A stretch of DNA of 64,000 nucleotides, taken from the NCBI GenBank assembly GCA_035645695.1, contig DASQMC010000070.1:124001-188000 (forward strand), in the 5' to 3' direction. The notes under the pieces were generated by a model. That model was given only the letters and a program-made list of their open reading frames with translations, ran no database searches and was not told where the DNA came from. Made by a program: the position numbers and the translations under genes. Position 1 is the first letter of the stretch. The number at the start of each line of letters is the position of its first letter. This DNA comes from JAIVJZ01 sp035645695. GTDB taxonomy: Bacteria; Acidobacteriota; Blastocatellia; Pyrinomonadales; Pyrinomonadaceae. Positions 26,147-35,212 of the stretch are shown piece after piece.

Positions 26147-29100
26147 TCACTTGTTTGCGCCTGCGCCGCTGCCGTCGCCACCTGCCCCGGCAACCACGGG
26201 GCGGCCTTCGGCGTCGAGTAGGGTAATACTGTCGCCGATGCCGAGCGAGCGCAGGCCGGGTTCGACGGCCTTGCGGTCGCCGACGACGAGGATCGCCATG
26301 CGCTCGGGCGTGAGGTAGCGGTTGGCGACTCGCGTGATGTCGGCGAGCGTGACGGCGCGCACGCGCGCGTTGTAGGTGTTGAAGTAGTCGTCGGGCAGAT
26401 TGTAGAGCGCGAGCGAACTGAGGCGTCCGGCGATCTGGTCGGGCGTCTCGAAGCCGCGCGGGAAGCCGCGCAGGATGCCCTGCTTGGCATATTCAAGCTC
26501 GCTTGCCGTGACGGGTATCTCGCCGCGAATGCCGCGCAACTCTTTCAGAAATTCGCCGATAGACTCTTTCGTGACGTTGGTGAAGACGCCGCCGGATGCC
26601 GTGAACGGCCCCGCGCCGAGGCGATAGTCGAAGCTTGAGCGCGCCCCGTAGGTGTAGCCCTTGTTCTCGCGCAGGTTCAGGTTGATGCGCGAGACGAACT
26701 GCCCGCCGAGCATCGAGTTGAGCACGACGAGCGGGAAGTAGTCGGGCGACGAGCGCGCGACGCCGACCTGCCCGATCTGTATGACCGACTGCGCCGCGCC
26801 CGGTTTATCGACGAGATAAATTCCGGCGCGCTCGCGCGCGGGCGGTTGTGCCGAGATGTTCGCCGCTGGAACACGGCCGGGCTTCCATGCGGCGAAAGCG
26901 CGTTCGAGTTTGGGCAGCAGCGTCGCCGCCGTCACGTCGCCCGCGACGATGAGCGCGGCGTTGTTCGGGCGGTAGTGGGTTTCGTAGAAGCGGCGCACGT
27001 CCGCCTCGGCGAGCGCGCCGAGCGAGGCTTCGTTGCCGGAGAGCGGGCGGCCGTAGGGGTGCATGTTGCCGTAGAGGATCGACGAGTAGACGACGCCCGC
27101 GATGGCGTCGGCGTTGTCGCGTTGCTGTTGCAGCGCGGCGAGGCGCGAGTTGCGCAGCCGTTTGAAGTCGGCTTCGGGAAACGCCGGATTGAGTAGAACG
27201 TCGGCGTAGACATCGAGCGCGCGGTCGAGATGGCGCGTGAGCGTGAGCAGGTCGGCGGTGGTGGAATCCCAACCCGTGCTCACGCTGAGGCGCGCGCCGA
27301 TGCTCGCCAGCGCGTTCGAGATGTCGATGGCGCTCCGTGTCTTCGTGCCTTCGTCGAGCATGTCGGCGGTGAGGCTGGCCGCGCCCGGCAGGTTCTCGGG
27401 GTCTGACGCCGCCCCCGACTTGATGACCAGATTCATGTTGACGACGGGCAATTCGGAGTGGCGCACGAGCCGCACTTCGAGCCCGTTCGACAGGCGATGG
27501 CGTTCCACTTTAGGCAGCACGAGGCGCGGTTCGGGGCCGGGTTTCGGCAGCAGGGCTGTGCTTGCCGCTTGTTGCGGGTCGCGTTTTTGGGCGGTCGCCG
27601 GGTTGCTGGCCGGTTCACCTCCGGCGGGCGCGGCGGCGACGGGCGGCGCGGCTCCCGCCGGAATTGTCGCGGCCGTGGCGGCCTTGACGCGTTCTTCGAC
27701 GCCCGCCGGTCGCGGCGCGGATGATTGGACGCCCGCCGTGGCGGTTTGCGTGTTCTCGCCCGTCGTGCCCGCCGTTTGAGGCGTGGGCGAGGGGACGGCC
27801 TTCGCGGGGCTTTCAGGCACGGGTTCGCCTGTGGAGCGCTCGCGCCCGCGCGGCGTTACGTTGACGATGAGACGATTGTCGGTCAGGTATTGATTGGCGA
27901 CGCGCGTTATGTCCTGCGCGGTTACGCGGCGATAACGCGCGAGGTCTTCGTTGAAATAGTCGGGGCGGTTCAGAAAAGTGGCGTACTGGTTCAACTGGTC
28001 GTTCTTGCCGCCGAAGCCGCCGACGGTTTGCAGGCTGTAGATGAAAGACGCCTCACGCGCGTTGTAGGCGCGTTCGAGCTCCTCCGCGGCGGGGGGCGTC
28101 TGCTTGATGCGTTCGAGTTCTTCGTTGATCGCGCCTTCGATTTCGGCGAGCGTCTTGCCGGGTTTGGCCGTCGCCACGACCTGAAACTGACCGGCGATCT
28201 CCGCGCCGTTGTTGAAGGCCGACACGTCCTGCGCGATCTGCCGCTCGTAGACGAGCGTCTTGTAGAGCCGCGAACTCTTGCCGCCCGCGAGGATGGTGGC
28301 GAGCGCATCGAGCGCGGCCTCGTCCGGCGTGTACTGCGGCGGCACAGCCCACACCTGATAGACGCGCGGCAAAGCGACGCGGTCTTCCATGTTGATGCGC
28401 TTCAACTCGCCGATGGTAGCCGGCTGTGCGGGGACGGGCGTCGCTTCCGGGCCGCGCGGGATCCGCCCGAAATATTTTTCCACGAGACGCCGCGCTTCGG
28501 CCGGGGTGAAGTCGCCCGCGATGGTGAGCACGGCGTTGTTCGGCGTGTAGTAGCGGCGAAAGAAATTTTTCACGTCTTCGAGCGAGGCGGCGGAGAGGTC
28601 TTCGAGCGAGCCGATGGTGAGCCAGTGGTAGGGGTGCGTCTTCGGGTAGAGCGTCTCGTTGATCTTCGCGCCGACGAGGCCGTAGGGTCGGTTGTCGTAG
28701 TTCTGTCGCTTCTCGTTCTTGACGACTTCGCGCTGGTTGGCGAGCTTGGCTTCGTTCAGCACGTCGAGCAGCCCGCCGAGGCGGTCGGCCTCCAGGAAGA
28801 GGGCGAGTTCGAGGAAGTTCGACGGCACGACCTCCCAGTAGTTCGTGCGGTCGGGGTTGGTCGAGCCGTTGAGGCTGCCGCCCGCTTCCTGAATGGGCTT
28901 GAAATAGTCGTCGTCGTAATTCTTCGAGCCTTGAAACATCATGTGCTCGAAGAGGTGCGCGAAGCCGGTCTTGCCCGGAACTTCGTTCTTCGAGCCGACG
29001 TGATACCAGAGATTGACGCCCACAATCGGCGTCGAATGATCCTCGTGCAGTATGACGCGCAGGCCGTTCGCCAGCCGGAACTCTGTGAACTTGATCGGCG

Positions 29101-29266
29101 GCAGCACGCCGTCGCCGCCGCTCATCCGAGCCGCGCTTGCGGGCGAGGAGCCGCCCGCCTTCCGTGACGGCCGCGGCGCTTTGTTCTGCGCCGTCACCGC
29201 GACGACGTTCGACGCGACAAGCGCGACGGCGAGCATGAACGCCGCGAGAGGATTCCTTCTCAACAT
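26147..29266 (-). CDS. M16 family metallopeptidase, two-domain
   Basis: A 1039-residue secreted zinc peptidase of the insulinase/PqqL group. After a signal peptide ending near VVAVTAQ, the first M16 domain has the zinc-binding HLFEH and the distal Glu region NQREVVKNE. The second domain (from about residue 590) has ASLTADMLDEGT where the zinc motif would be, so it is probably non-catalytic. An Ala/Pro/Thr-rich linker of about 110 residues (about 472-583) joins them. ATG 29264-29266 was chosen because GGAGGT lies 9-14 bases upstream. Confidence 0.92.
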   Translation of the reverse strand: MLRRNPLAAFMLAVALVASNVVAVTAQNKAPRPSRKAGGSSPASAARMSGGDGVLPPIKFTEFRLANGLRVILHEDHSTPIVGVNLWYHVGSKNEVPGKTGFAHLFEHMMFQGSKNYDDDYFKPIQEAGGSLNGSTNPDRTNYWEVVPSNFLELALFLEADRLGGLLDVLNEAKLANQREVVKNEKRQNYDNRPYGLVGAKINETLYPKTHPYHWLTIGSLEDLSAASLEDVKNFFRRYYTPNNAVLTIAGDFTPAEARRLVEKYFGRIPRGPEATPVPAQPATIGELKRINMEDRVALPRVYQVWAVPPQYTPDEAALDALATILAGGKSSRLYKTLVYERQIAQDVSAFNNGAEIAGQFQVVATAKPGKTLAEIEGAINEELERIKQTPPAAEELERAYNAREASFIYSLQTVGGFGGKNDQLNQYATFLNRPDYFNEDLARYRRVTAQDITRVANQYLTDNRLIVNVTPRGRERSTGEPVPESPAKAVPSPTPQTAGTTGENTQTATAGVQSSAPRPAGVEERVKAATAATIPAGAAPPVAAAPAGGEPASNPATAQKRDPQQAASTALLPKPGPEPRLVLPKVERHRLSNGLEVRLVRHSELPVVNMNLVIKSGAASDPENLPGAASLTADMLDEGTKTRSAIDISNALASIGARLSVSTGWDSTTADLLTLTRHLDRALDVYADVLLNPAFPEADFKRLRNSRLAALQQQRDNADAIAGVVYSSILYGNMHPYGRPLSGNEASLGALAEADVRRFYETHYRPNNAALIVAGDVTAATLLPKLERAFAAWKPGRVPAANISAQPPARERAGIYLVDKPGAAQSVIQIGQVGVARSSPDYFPLVVLNSMLGGQFVSRINLNLRENKGYTYGARSSFDYRLGAGPFTASGGVFTNVTKESIGEFLKELRGIRGEIPVTASELEYAKQGILRGFPRGFETPDQIAGRLSSLALYNLPDDYFNTYNARVRAVTLADITRVANRYLTPERMAILVVGDRKAVEPGLRSLGIGDSITLLDAEGRPVVAGAGGDGSGAGANK

Positions 29267-29473
29267 GTGGGTTCTACCTCCTTGAAAAGTGTGAAGCGGG
29301 AGCGCGGGGGCGGGAAACACCCGGCACACGCGCGCTCGCACGCCACACGGCGAAAAATTCAAAAGTGAATATAAGGGGATGGGAACTGTGGCCGCCATTC
29401 TAGCGCGCGGCGCGAAATTACCGCAACGCGGGAGGCGCAGACGGTGCTCTGCCGCTATCAGCTTTCCTCCGAG

Positions 29474-29809
29474 CCCCCTGCGGTGTTCTCTGTGTCTGCG
29501 GTGGTGAATGCTTACTTCTCTAAGAAGCTGTTTGAAAAGTAACGTTGCCGTTGTCCCGAAGGGACAATTGATAATAGCCCGGCCATTTATGGCCGGGGAG
29601 AGTTGATGTGTCTTTCATACTTGAGTCCCGTAGGGACGATTGAATCGTGATGAACATTCAATCGTCCCTACGGGACTCACTCATTATTCTTCAACTTATT
29701 CCCGGCACTGAAAGTGCCGGGCTATTATCAATCGTCCCTGATGGGACTTTCCAAACAGCTTCTTAGATTCACCAACGCAGACACAGAGGACACCGCAGGA
29801 GGCACAGAG
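29474..29809 (+). repeat. two-armed repeat of the CTCTGTGTCTGCGGTG class, interrupted
   Basis: The left arm (29474-29509) reads CCCCCTGCGGTGTTCTCTGT and continues. The right arm (29767-29809) is its near reverse complement, containing GCAGACACAGAGGACACCGC. A separate palindromic element fills the space between. The uninterrupted form of this hairpin is at 54024-54123. Together with the inserted element it accounts for most of the 29267-29956 gap. Confidence 0.8.
29521..29765. mobile_element. 245-bp nested palindrome, copy 1 (possible non-autonomous element)
   Basis: The ends are inverted: TAAGAAGCTGTTT at 29521-29533 and AAACAGCTTCTTA at 29753-29765. Inside are nested pairs: GGGACAATTGATAATAGCCC against its complement, a CCGGCA-type hairpin on each side, and a core with CCCGTAGGGACGATTGAAT facing ATTCAATCGTCCCTACGGG. 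No coding frame of note. A second copy is at 42085-42313. Copy number in the genome and target-site duplications were not testable. Confidence 0.6.
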
Positions 29810-29956
29810 TACAAATCAATTTAGGATAGTGGCGGCGCGTCGGGGCGTTGTAGTGTTAACGGCAAGGTTTTGTGTCTGCGAGATGAAACGGCGGCTCGAT
29901 TCGATTGCCCGATGCCGCGCGCGCTTGCTAGAATCGCGCCCGACTTACCGAAACAC

Positions 29957-31561
29957 ATGATCCGGCAGACAGACTTCATCGTCATCGGCAGCGGTATCGC
30001 GGGCTTGCGCGCCGCGCTCGAAATCGCCGCGACGGGGGCGCGCGTCGTCGTGCTAACGAAAGAGCGCGCCAGCGAGTCGAACACCGAATACGCGCAGGGC
30101 GGCGTGGCCGTCGCGCTCTCGGAGGACGACGAAACCGCTCTGCACGAGGACGACACGCGAGGCGCGGGCGCGGGATTGTGCGACGAACGCGCCGTGCGCG
30201 TGCTCGTGGAAGATGGGCGTCGGTACATGCGCGAGTTGATCGAGTGGGGGACGGTGTTCGACCGCGAGGGCGGCCAACTTCTCTTCACGCAGGAGGCCGC
30301 GCACTCGCGCCGCCGCATACTCCACGCCGGGGGCGATGCGACCGGGCATGAGATAGTCCGCGCGCTGCTCGCGCGGGCGCGCGCCGACGCGCGCATCGAG
30401 TTTCACGCGCACGCGGCGACCGAAGAGTTGATCGTCGAAGACGGGCGTTGCCGCGGCGTGCGCTACCTCGATCCGCTCGTGCGCGCGTCGCGGAGTTTGC
30501 GCGCGCGCGCGGTCGTGCTGGCATCGGGCGGGGCGGGGCAGTTGTACCTGCACACGACTAATCCGCAGGTCGCCACCGGCGACGGCATGGCGATGGCCTA
30601 CGCGGCGGGCGCGGAGTTGGCCGACATGGAGTTCGTGCAGTTTCACCCGACGGCCTTGAACGTAGAGGGCGCGCCGCGCTTTCTGCTCTCCGAAGCGATG
30701 CGCGGCGAGGGCGGCCTGCTCAGGAATGCCGAGGGCAAACGCTTCATGCCGCGCTATCACGAACGCGCCGAACTCGCGCCGCGCGACATCGTGAGCCGCG
30801 CCATCGTCGCTGAGTTGGAACGCACGATGACGCGCACCGCCTTCATCGACATGACCGCGCTCGACGCGCGCTACCTGCGTCGCCGCTTCCCGAAAATTTA
30901 CGACACCTGCCTGCGCCACGGCCTCGACATCACGCGCGAACTGATCCCCGTCTCGCCCGCCGCGCACTACATCATGGGCGGCGTCCGCACAGACCTCGAC
31001 GGGCGCACCAGCCTCGGCGGACTCTACGCGGCGGGCGAAGTGGCCTGCACGGGCGTCCACGGCGCAAACCGCCTCGCCTCCAACTCGCTGCTCGAAGGTC
31101 TCGTCTTCGGCGCACGCGCCGGGCGCGCCGCCGCCGCCGAGCACGCGGACGACGCCCCCGTCTCGCCGCATCAGGACGGGGGCGAAAACGGCGCGGGGCA
31201 GGCATCGATGTCGGACGCGGGTTCGGGCGAGATCGCGCTCGCCGTGCGCAAGCGCGTGCGGCGTCTGATGTGGGAGCGCGTCGGCATACTGCGCTCGCGG
31301 CAGTCGTTGATGCGAGCGCTCATGGAATTTGAACAGATCGAGAGGGCGCGGAGTTTGCGCGCGCCGTCGCGCAACTTCGTCGCGGTCGCACTGCTCATCG
31401 CGCGCTCGGCGCTCTGGCGCGAAGAGTCGCGCGGCGCGCACTTTCGCCACGACTTTCCCGCGCGCGACGATGCGCGCTGGCGCGTCCATTCCATCGCACG
31501 CAAGGGCTCGCCCGTCGCCGCGCGCGGGACGGTGGAGTTCGGGGCGGAAGTTAAAAGTTAA
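29957..31561 (+). CDS. nadB: L-aspartate oxidase
   Basis: A flavoprotein that oxidises L-aspartate to iminoaspartate, the first step of de novo NAD synthesis. The FAD-binding N terminus is DFIVIGSGIAGLRAALEIA; the signatures SNTEYAQGGVAVAL, RGEGGLLRN and GGVRTDLDGRTSLGGLYAAGE are present. Length is 534 residues from ATG 29957; an earlier in-frame start would add residues without family similarity. nadA and nadC are not in the window. Confidence 0.95.
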   Translation: MIRQTDFIVIGSGIAGLRAALEIAATGARVVVLTKERASESNTEYAQGGVAVALSEDDETALHEDDTRGAGAGLCDERAVRVLVEDGRRYMRELIEWGTVFDREGGQLLFTQEAAHSRRRILHAGGDATGHEIVRALLARARADARIEFHAHAATEELIVEDGRCRGVRYLDPLVRASRSLRARAVVLASGGAGQLYLHTTNPQVATGDGMAMAYAAGAELADMEFVQFHPTALNVEGAPRFLLSEAMRGEGGLLRNAEGKRFMPRYHERAELAPRDIVSRAIVAELERTMTRTAFIDMTALDARYLRRRFPKIYDTCLRHGLDITRELIPVSPAAHYIMGGVRTDLDGRTSLGGLYAAGEVACTGVHGANRLASNSLLEGLVFGARAGRAAAAEHADDAPVSPHQDGGENGAGQASMSDAGSGEIALAVRKRVRRLMWERVGILRSRQSLMRALMEFEQIERARSLRAPSRNFVAVALLIARSALWREESRGAHFRHDFPARDDARWRVHSIARKGSPVAARGTVEFGAEVKS

Positions 31562-31642
31562 GCTGCCGGTCGCGTCGCTCGCGTGATGAAAGAAGCGCGG
31601 CGCGCGGGCGGCTCACTACGAGCGAATCAAAGGCGAGGTGTG

Positions 31643-32338
31643 ATGGCTGATTATCAACAACTGCACGAGTGGGCGATGACGCCCCGCGAAGCGGTGGAGT
31701 TGCAGAAGCGTCTGCGCGAGCAGGTGCGCGTCCGAGCACACCGCGGGCGGATCGAGACGGTGGCGGGCGCGGACATCTCGTTCAATAAATTCTCGCCCGT
31801 CATCTACACGGGGATCGTGGTGTTGCGCTTGCCGTCGCTCGAAGTGGTGGAGGAAGTGGGCGTGGTGGGCGAAACGCGGTTCCCCTACGTGCCGGGGCTG
31901 CTGTCGTTTCGCGAAGCGCCGTCGGTGCTTGAGGCCTGGGCGAAACTGAAGACCGAGCCGGACGCCGTAATGTTCGACGGGCAGGGCATCGCGCACCCGC
32001 GCCGCGTCGGCATCGCCTCGCACGTCGGGCTGTTTTTAAACCGCCCGACGCTCGGCTGCGCCAAGTCCGTGCTGGTCGGCAGGCACGCGGAGTTGGACGA
32101 GGAGCGCGGCAGTTGGCAGCCGCTCATCGACCCGAAGAACGACGAGACGGTCGGCGCGGCCTTGCGCACGAAGACGCGCGTTCAGCCCATCTACGTCTCG
32201 CCCGGCCACTTGATCGACCTCGCGGGCGCAATCGATCTGACCCTCAAAGCCGACGGCGGCTACCGCCAGCCCGAACCCACGCGCCGCGCGCACAATCTCG
32301 TCAATGCCCTGCGCCGCGGCGAAAGAGAGGCGACTTGA
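31643..32338 (+). CDS. nfi: endonuclease V
   Basis: Deoxyinosine-specific endonuclease that nicks DNA near deaminated purines. Catalytic acidic residues are visible: Asp44 in AGADISF, Glu91 in GLLSFRE and Asp112 in MFDGQGIAHPRR, with His118. Length is 231 residues. ATG 31643 is preceded by GGCGAGGTGTG. It ends before a terminator hairpin shared with the convergent GWxTD gene. Confidence 0.95.
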   Translation: MADYQQLHEWAMTPREAVELQKRLREQVRVRAHRGRIETVAGADISFNKFSPVIYTGIVVLRLPSLEVVEEVGVVGETRFPYVPGLLSFREAPSVLEAWAKLKTEPDAVMFDGQGIAHPRRVGIASHVGLFLNRPTLGCAKSVLVGRHAELDEERGSWQPLIDPKNDETVGAALRTKTRVQPIYVSPGHLIDLAGAIDLTLKADGGYRQPEPTRRAHNLVNALRRGEREAT

Positions 32339-32387
32339 AGCGACAACCGCGCCGCATGGCTTTCGATCAGGGGCGCGCGAAAAAAAA

Positions 32388-32421
32388 GCGGCGGCAAGAG
32401 TGTGCATACTCTTGCCGCCGC
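32388..32421. terminator. bidirectional intrinsic terminator
   Basis: Arms GCGGCGGCAAGAGT (32388-32401) and ACTCTTGCCGCCGC (32408-32421) flank a 6-base loop, with an A-run upstream and CTTTT downstream, so it can terminate on either strand. It lies between nfi and the convergent GWxTD gene. Confidence 0.85.
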
Positions 32422-32445
32422 CTTTTCCATGTTCGGGTGTCGCCT

Positions 32446-34074
32446 CTACTGGACAATCGTGAACTTCTCGGAAGGCGAGAGCGACTGGCCGGAGACGCGG
32501 TCTTTGATGCGCACCATCAGTTCGTAATCGCCGGGGGCGAGCTGATCGCTGGTGATCATGCGTGCGAGCGTCAGGCGTTGGCCGGCATCGCTCATGCCGC
32601 GCCAGTCTTCGGGCATCTTGCCGAGTTCCTTACCGTCCTTCGTCAGCACGTAGTCCACATCGACCGAGGGGCGCAGCGTCGTTTGGTCAACGCCCGCGTT
32701 GTAGACCTGTAGGTAGATGCCGATGGGGTCGCCTTTGCGGTAAGTGCGCGCGACGTTCGGGATCACTTTGAACTGGCCGATGGTGAACTGGCCGACGGCG
32801 GGCGCATCCGACATGCTCTGCAACTTGGCCGCAAGCACGAGCGTCGAGGTCGAGAGTTGCTTCGAGTCGTACTTCGGCACGGTGAAGCCGAGGTGCTTGA
32901 CCTGCGTCGCGCCCGAATTGATGTCGCGCACGATAACGTCCACGCGGTAAGTGCCCGGCGCGAGCGGGACGGTCTTGCCGTAGGCCGATTTGCGATTCTT
33001 CATGTCGAGCAATTCGGAGCTGCTGGCCGTGGCCGTCACGGCGTCTTCAAAGACGCCGACGCGGCGACCGGCGACCGAAGTAATACGGCCGAAGATGTTC
33101 ATGCGCGCCGTCTGCACGCCGCCCACGTCCGCGAAGGAGAGTTCCTTGTTCTCGGTCTGGATGGTGAAGGCCGTTACGACGCGCTCGTCCGACTGGCGGA
33201 AGAAATCAATGCGCATGTCGAAGTTGAGCGGGTTGTCTTCGATGGTGCCCGACCCGGTCAGGAGCGAGGCGAGTTCCGCGTTCTTGATGACGGGCGGGCG
33301 CGAAAGGTCTGCGATAAGTTGGAGGCGCGCGAAGGGGCTGTCCTGCTCGCGCTGGTAGCCGCCGCCATGTGTGAGGCGGTCGGCCTTGCTGCTGCGCCCG
33401 AGTTGTTCGCTCAGCGTGAGCCCCGCGCCGGGAACCAGCGCGAGCGCGTCTTTCTCGTCGGGCGAGCGCGCGATGCGATATTCGCCCGTTCCCGTCGGGT
33501 CTACAAACTCGATCTCGATGCCGGAGCCGATGCCTTCGAGGTAGCGGTAGAACCATGTCTCGAACGGGTAGGTCGTCGTCGAGCCGCCGCCATGATAACT
33601 CGGGCGGTCGTAGGCTCCGCCCGAGGGGTGCGACTCGACGGAATCGGGTTTGCCGAAGGTGATGTAGATGCGGCCGCGATCAGTCTTCCAGCCGGGAATG
33701 CCCGAGGCGTAGTGCTCGTTGGCGTAAGCGATGCGTTCGTAATACTCTTCCTTGTACTCGTTCTCGTCCGTATCGGGGTCGGGGTCGCGACGTTGCCAGA
33801 AAGCCTCTATGAACTGCTCGCGCTCCTCGTCGGTGGCGAGTTTCTTGAAGGCCGAGCGTTCGGCGTCCGTGATGATGTAAGCCACGTCCTTATCCGGCCA
33901 CTCGCGGTAAATCTTCTTAACTTCTTCCTTCTGCTTGCGCGGCCGATCCATCACGTCCTGCGTGTCGGAACTTTTCTTCTTATCCTTTTGCGCGAAGGCG
34001 GAGGGGGCAGCGGCGAGCGCGAAGATGAAGAGGGCGAGAATGAGCGTGCTTCGCAGACTAATGGTACGAGACAT
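32446..34074 (-). CDS. GWxTD domain-containing protein
   Basis: A secreted 542-residue protein with a signal peptide (cleavage near AFAQK) and the GWxTD motif at residues 128-132 (GWKTDRGRIYITFGKPD). GWxTD proteins are common in Acidobacteriota and some related phyla and have no assigned function. The C-terminal half looks beta-rich (TYRVDVIVRDINSG and similar). AGGAG lies 9-13 bases before the ATG, in the sequence ATAGGAGTAGTAACAG. Confidence 0.9.
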   Translation of the reverse strand: MSRTISLRSTLILALFIFALAAAPSAFAQKDKKKSSDTQDVMDRPRKQKEEVKKIYREWPDKDVAYIITDAERSAFKKLATDEEREQFIEAFWQRRDPDPDTDENEYKEEYYERIAYANEHYASGIPGWKTDRGRIYITFGKPDSVESHPSGGAYDRPSYHGGGSTTTYPFETWFYRYLEGIGSGIEIEFVDPTGTGEYRIARSPDEKDALALVPGAGLTLSEQLGRSSKADRLTHGGGYQREQDSPFARLQLIADLSRPPVIKNAELASLLTGSGTIEDNPLNFDMRIDFFRQSDERVVTAFTIQTENKELSFADVGGVQTARMNIFGRITSVAGRRVGVFEDAVTATASSSELLDMKNRKSAYGKTVPLAPGTYRVDVIVRDINSGATQVKHLGFTVPKYDSKQLSTSTLVLAAKLQSMSDAPAVGQFTIGQFKVIPNVARTYRKGDPIGIYLQVYNAGVDQTTLRPSVDVDYVLTKDGKELGKMPEDWRGMSDAGQRLTLARMITSDQLAPGDYELMVRIKDRVSGQSLSPSEKFTIVQ

Positions 34075-34450
34075 CTGTTACTACTCCTATTGCGTATACG
34101 ACCGTAAACTTGTGTTTTTCGCGAACCAGCGCCCGGATGAACTATAAGGCCGACCGGGCGCATGCGAGTTTGATAGAAAACCCTTTGATAAATTCGACCG
34201 GGGGTCATGAAAACGGCGACGCCGAAAGGTCAACACCGCCTTCCCTAACCGGGGCTTGACCGCCGAGCATCGCCAAACTTTCCGGGGGCGATTGTAGAGC
34301 CTCGGTTGGACTAGGTCAAGATGCGCCACGGAAGGCAAAAAGTTGCCTGAAAGGCGGGGTAAAAGTTAGCGATTGGACATCGGCGCGCAAGGCTTACCAC
34401 GTCGGAATGAGGACGAATTGCCGCCCCGATATTACTTGATCTTCAATTCG
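34075..34450. other. gap without a gene
   Basis: This stretch separates the GWxTD gene from the restriction enzyme gene; both run leftward. Apart from the GWxTD ribosome binding site next to its ATG I see no gene, RNA or repeat. Composition falls towards AT-richer sequence at the right end, where the acquired restriction-modification pair begins. Confidence 0.4.
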
Positions 34451-35212
34451 CTAAAGAGGTTTATCCCGCTTCGAGACGTAGTCAACCAACTTAACCCAAT
34501 CAATAAGATTATCCGTTACGAAATAAGTCAGAAATTCCTGCGTCATCTCGTTAATTTTCGCCGAATACGCCTTTTTGAAATTCTCATCTTTTTGCCGGGC
34601 TTCCCGATCAATGGGCGTTATTATCTCGCGATATAAATTATCGTCGCCGGAAATGAATCGCCAGAATTCCTGTCCCGCATATTTGTAGTATTGCCTGTCG
34701 GGATCGGTGTGGTTCTTGAAAGGAACGCGATCCCTACCATAAATACAGCCGTTGACGGCCATGATCTCATCGGATAGTCCTCCGGCGCGGAGAGCTTCTT
34801 TAGCCGATTTGAAATTATCGCGCATCCTCGCAATTTGGTCGGCATTGCCCCAGTTCGTACCAGACTTGATGCCGACGATATGATACACACCGTCGCGGCG
34901 AAACTCTAAATCAACGCTTTTAAATTCCGACTTGAAGCCGCTGTAAAGCATTTTCGAGATATAGATCGCGAACCCTTCCATCAGGTTGCCAAAAATGGAT
35001 TCTTCCTGGGATGAGAGGAACGCATCGACGATGCTTGTAACCATGTCGCCAGCCAATTCGATGTTCTTAGCCTTAAACAGGTATGGGTTCTTACGTTTGA
35101 GTACGTTGGTTAGCTGAAGGGAGCGCAGATTGTTTAAACGGGTGGCGTAAAAAGGCGTAATAACATGTTCAGCAAGATAGTCGTAATAATCTTGATAGAG
35201 CGGCCGATTCAT
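34451..35212 (-). CDS. type II restriction endonuclease (PmeII-like, PD-(D/E)XK fold)
   Basis: A 253-residue protein that I assign as a restriction enzyme from its motif and its neighbour. The stretch VDLEFRRDGVYHIVGIKSGT followed by NWGNADQ fits a PD-(D/E)XK nuclease core in which the second acidic position is Gly (GIKSG), as in some restriction enzymes with SVKSGPxWGN. Its ATG overlaps the stop of the DNA methyltransferase gene by 4 bases. GC content is clearly lower than the rest of the window. Recognition sequence unknown. Confidence 0.75.
   Translation of the reverse strand: MNRPLYQDYYDYLAEHVITPFYATRLNNLRSLQLTNVLKRKNPYLFKAKNIELAGDMVTSIVDAFLSSQEESIFGNLMEGFAIYISKMLYSGFKSEFKSVDLEFRRDGVYHIVGIKSGTNWGNADQIARMRDNFKSAKEALRAGGLSDEIMAVNGCIYGRDRVPFKNHTDPDRQYYKYAGQEFWRFISGDDNLYREIITPIDREARQKDENFKKAYSAKINEMTQEFLTYFVTDNLIDWVKLVDYVSKRDKPL

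Noticed and set aside
27725..29167. 480-codon open plus frame across the M16 peptidase gene
   Set aside because: Antisense shadow; no domain and Arg/Val-rich.
29521..29765. An insertion sequence with a transposase
   Set aside because: No coding frame is present; it could only be a non-autonomous element.
30053..31489. Long minus frame across nadB
   Set aside because: Shadow of nadB with low-complexity composition.
34373..34636. 87-codon plus frame opposite the endonuclease gene
   Set aside because: Overlaps the endonuclease antisense and has no ribosome binding site or family.
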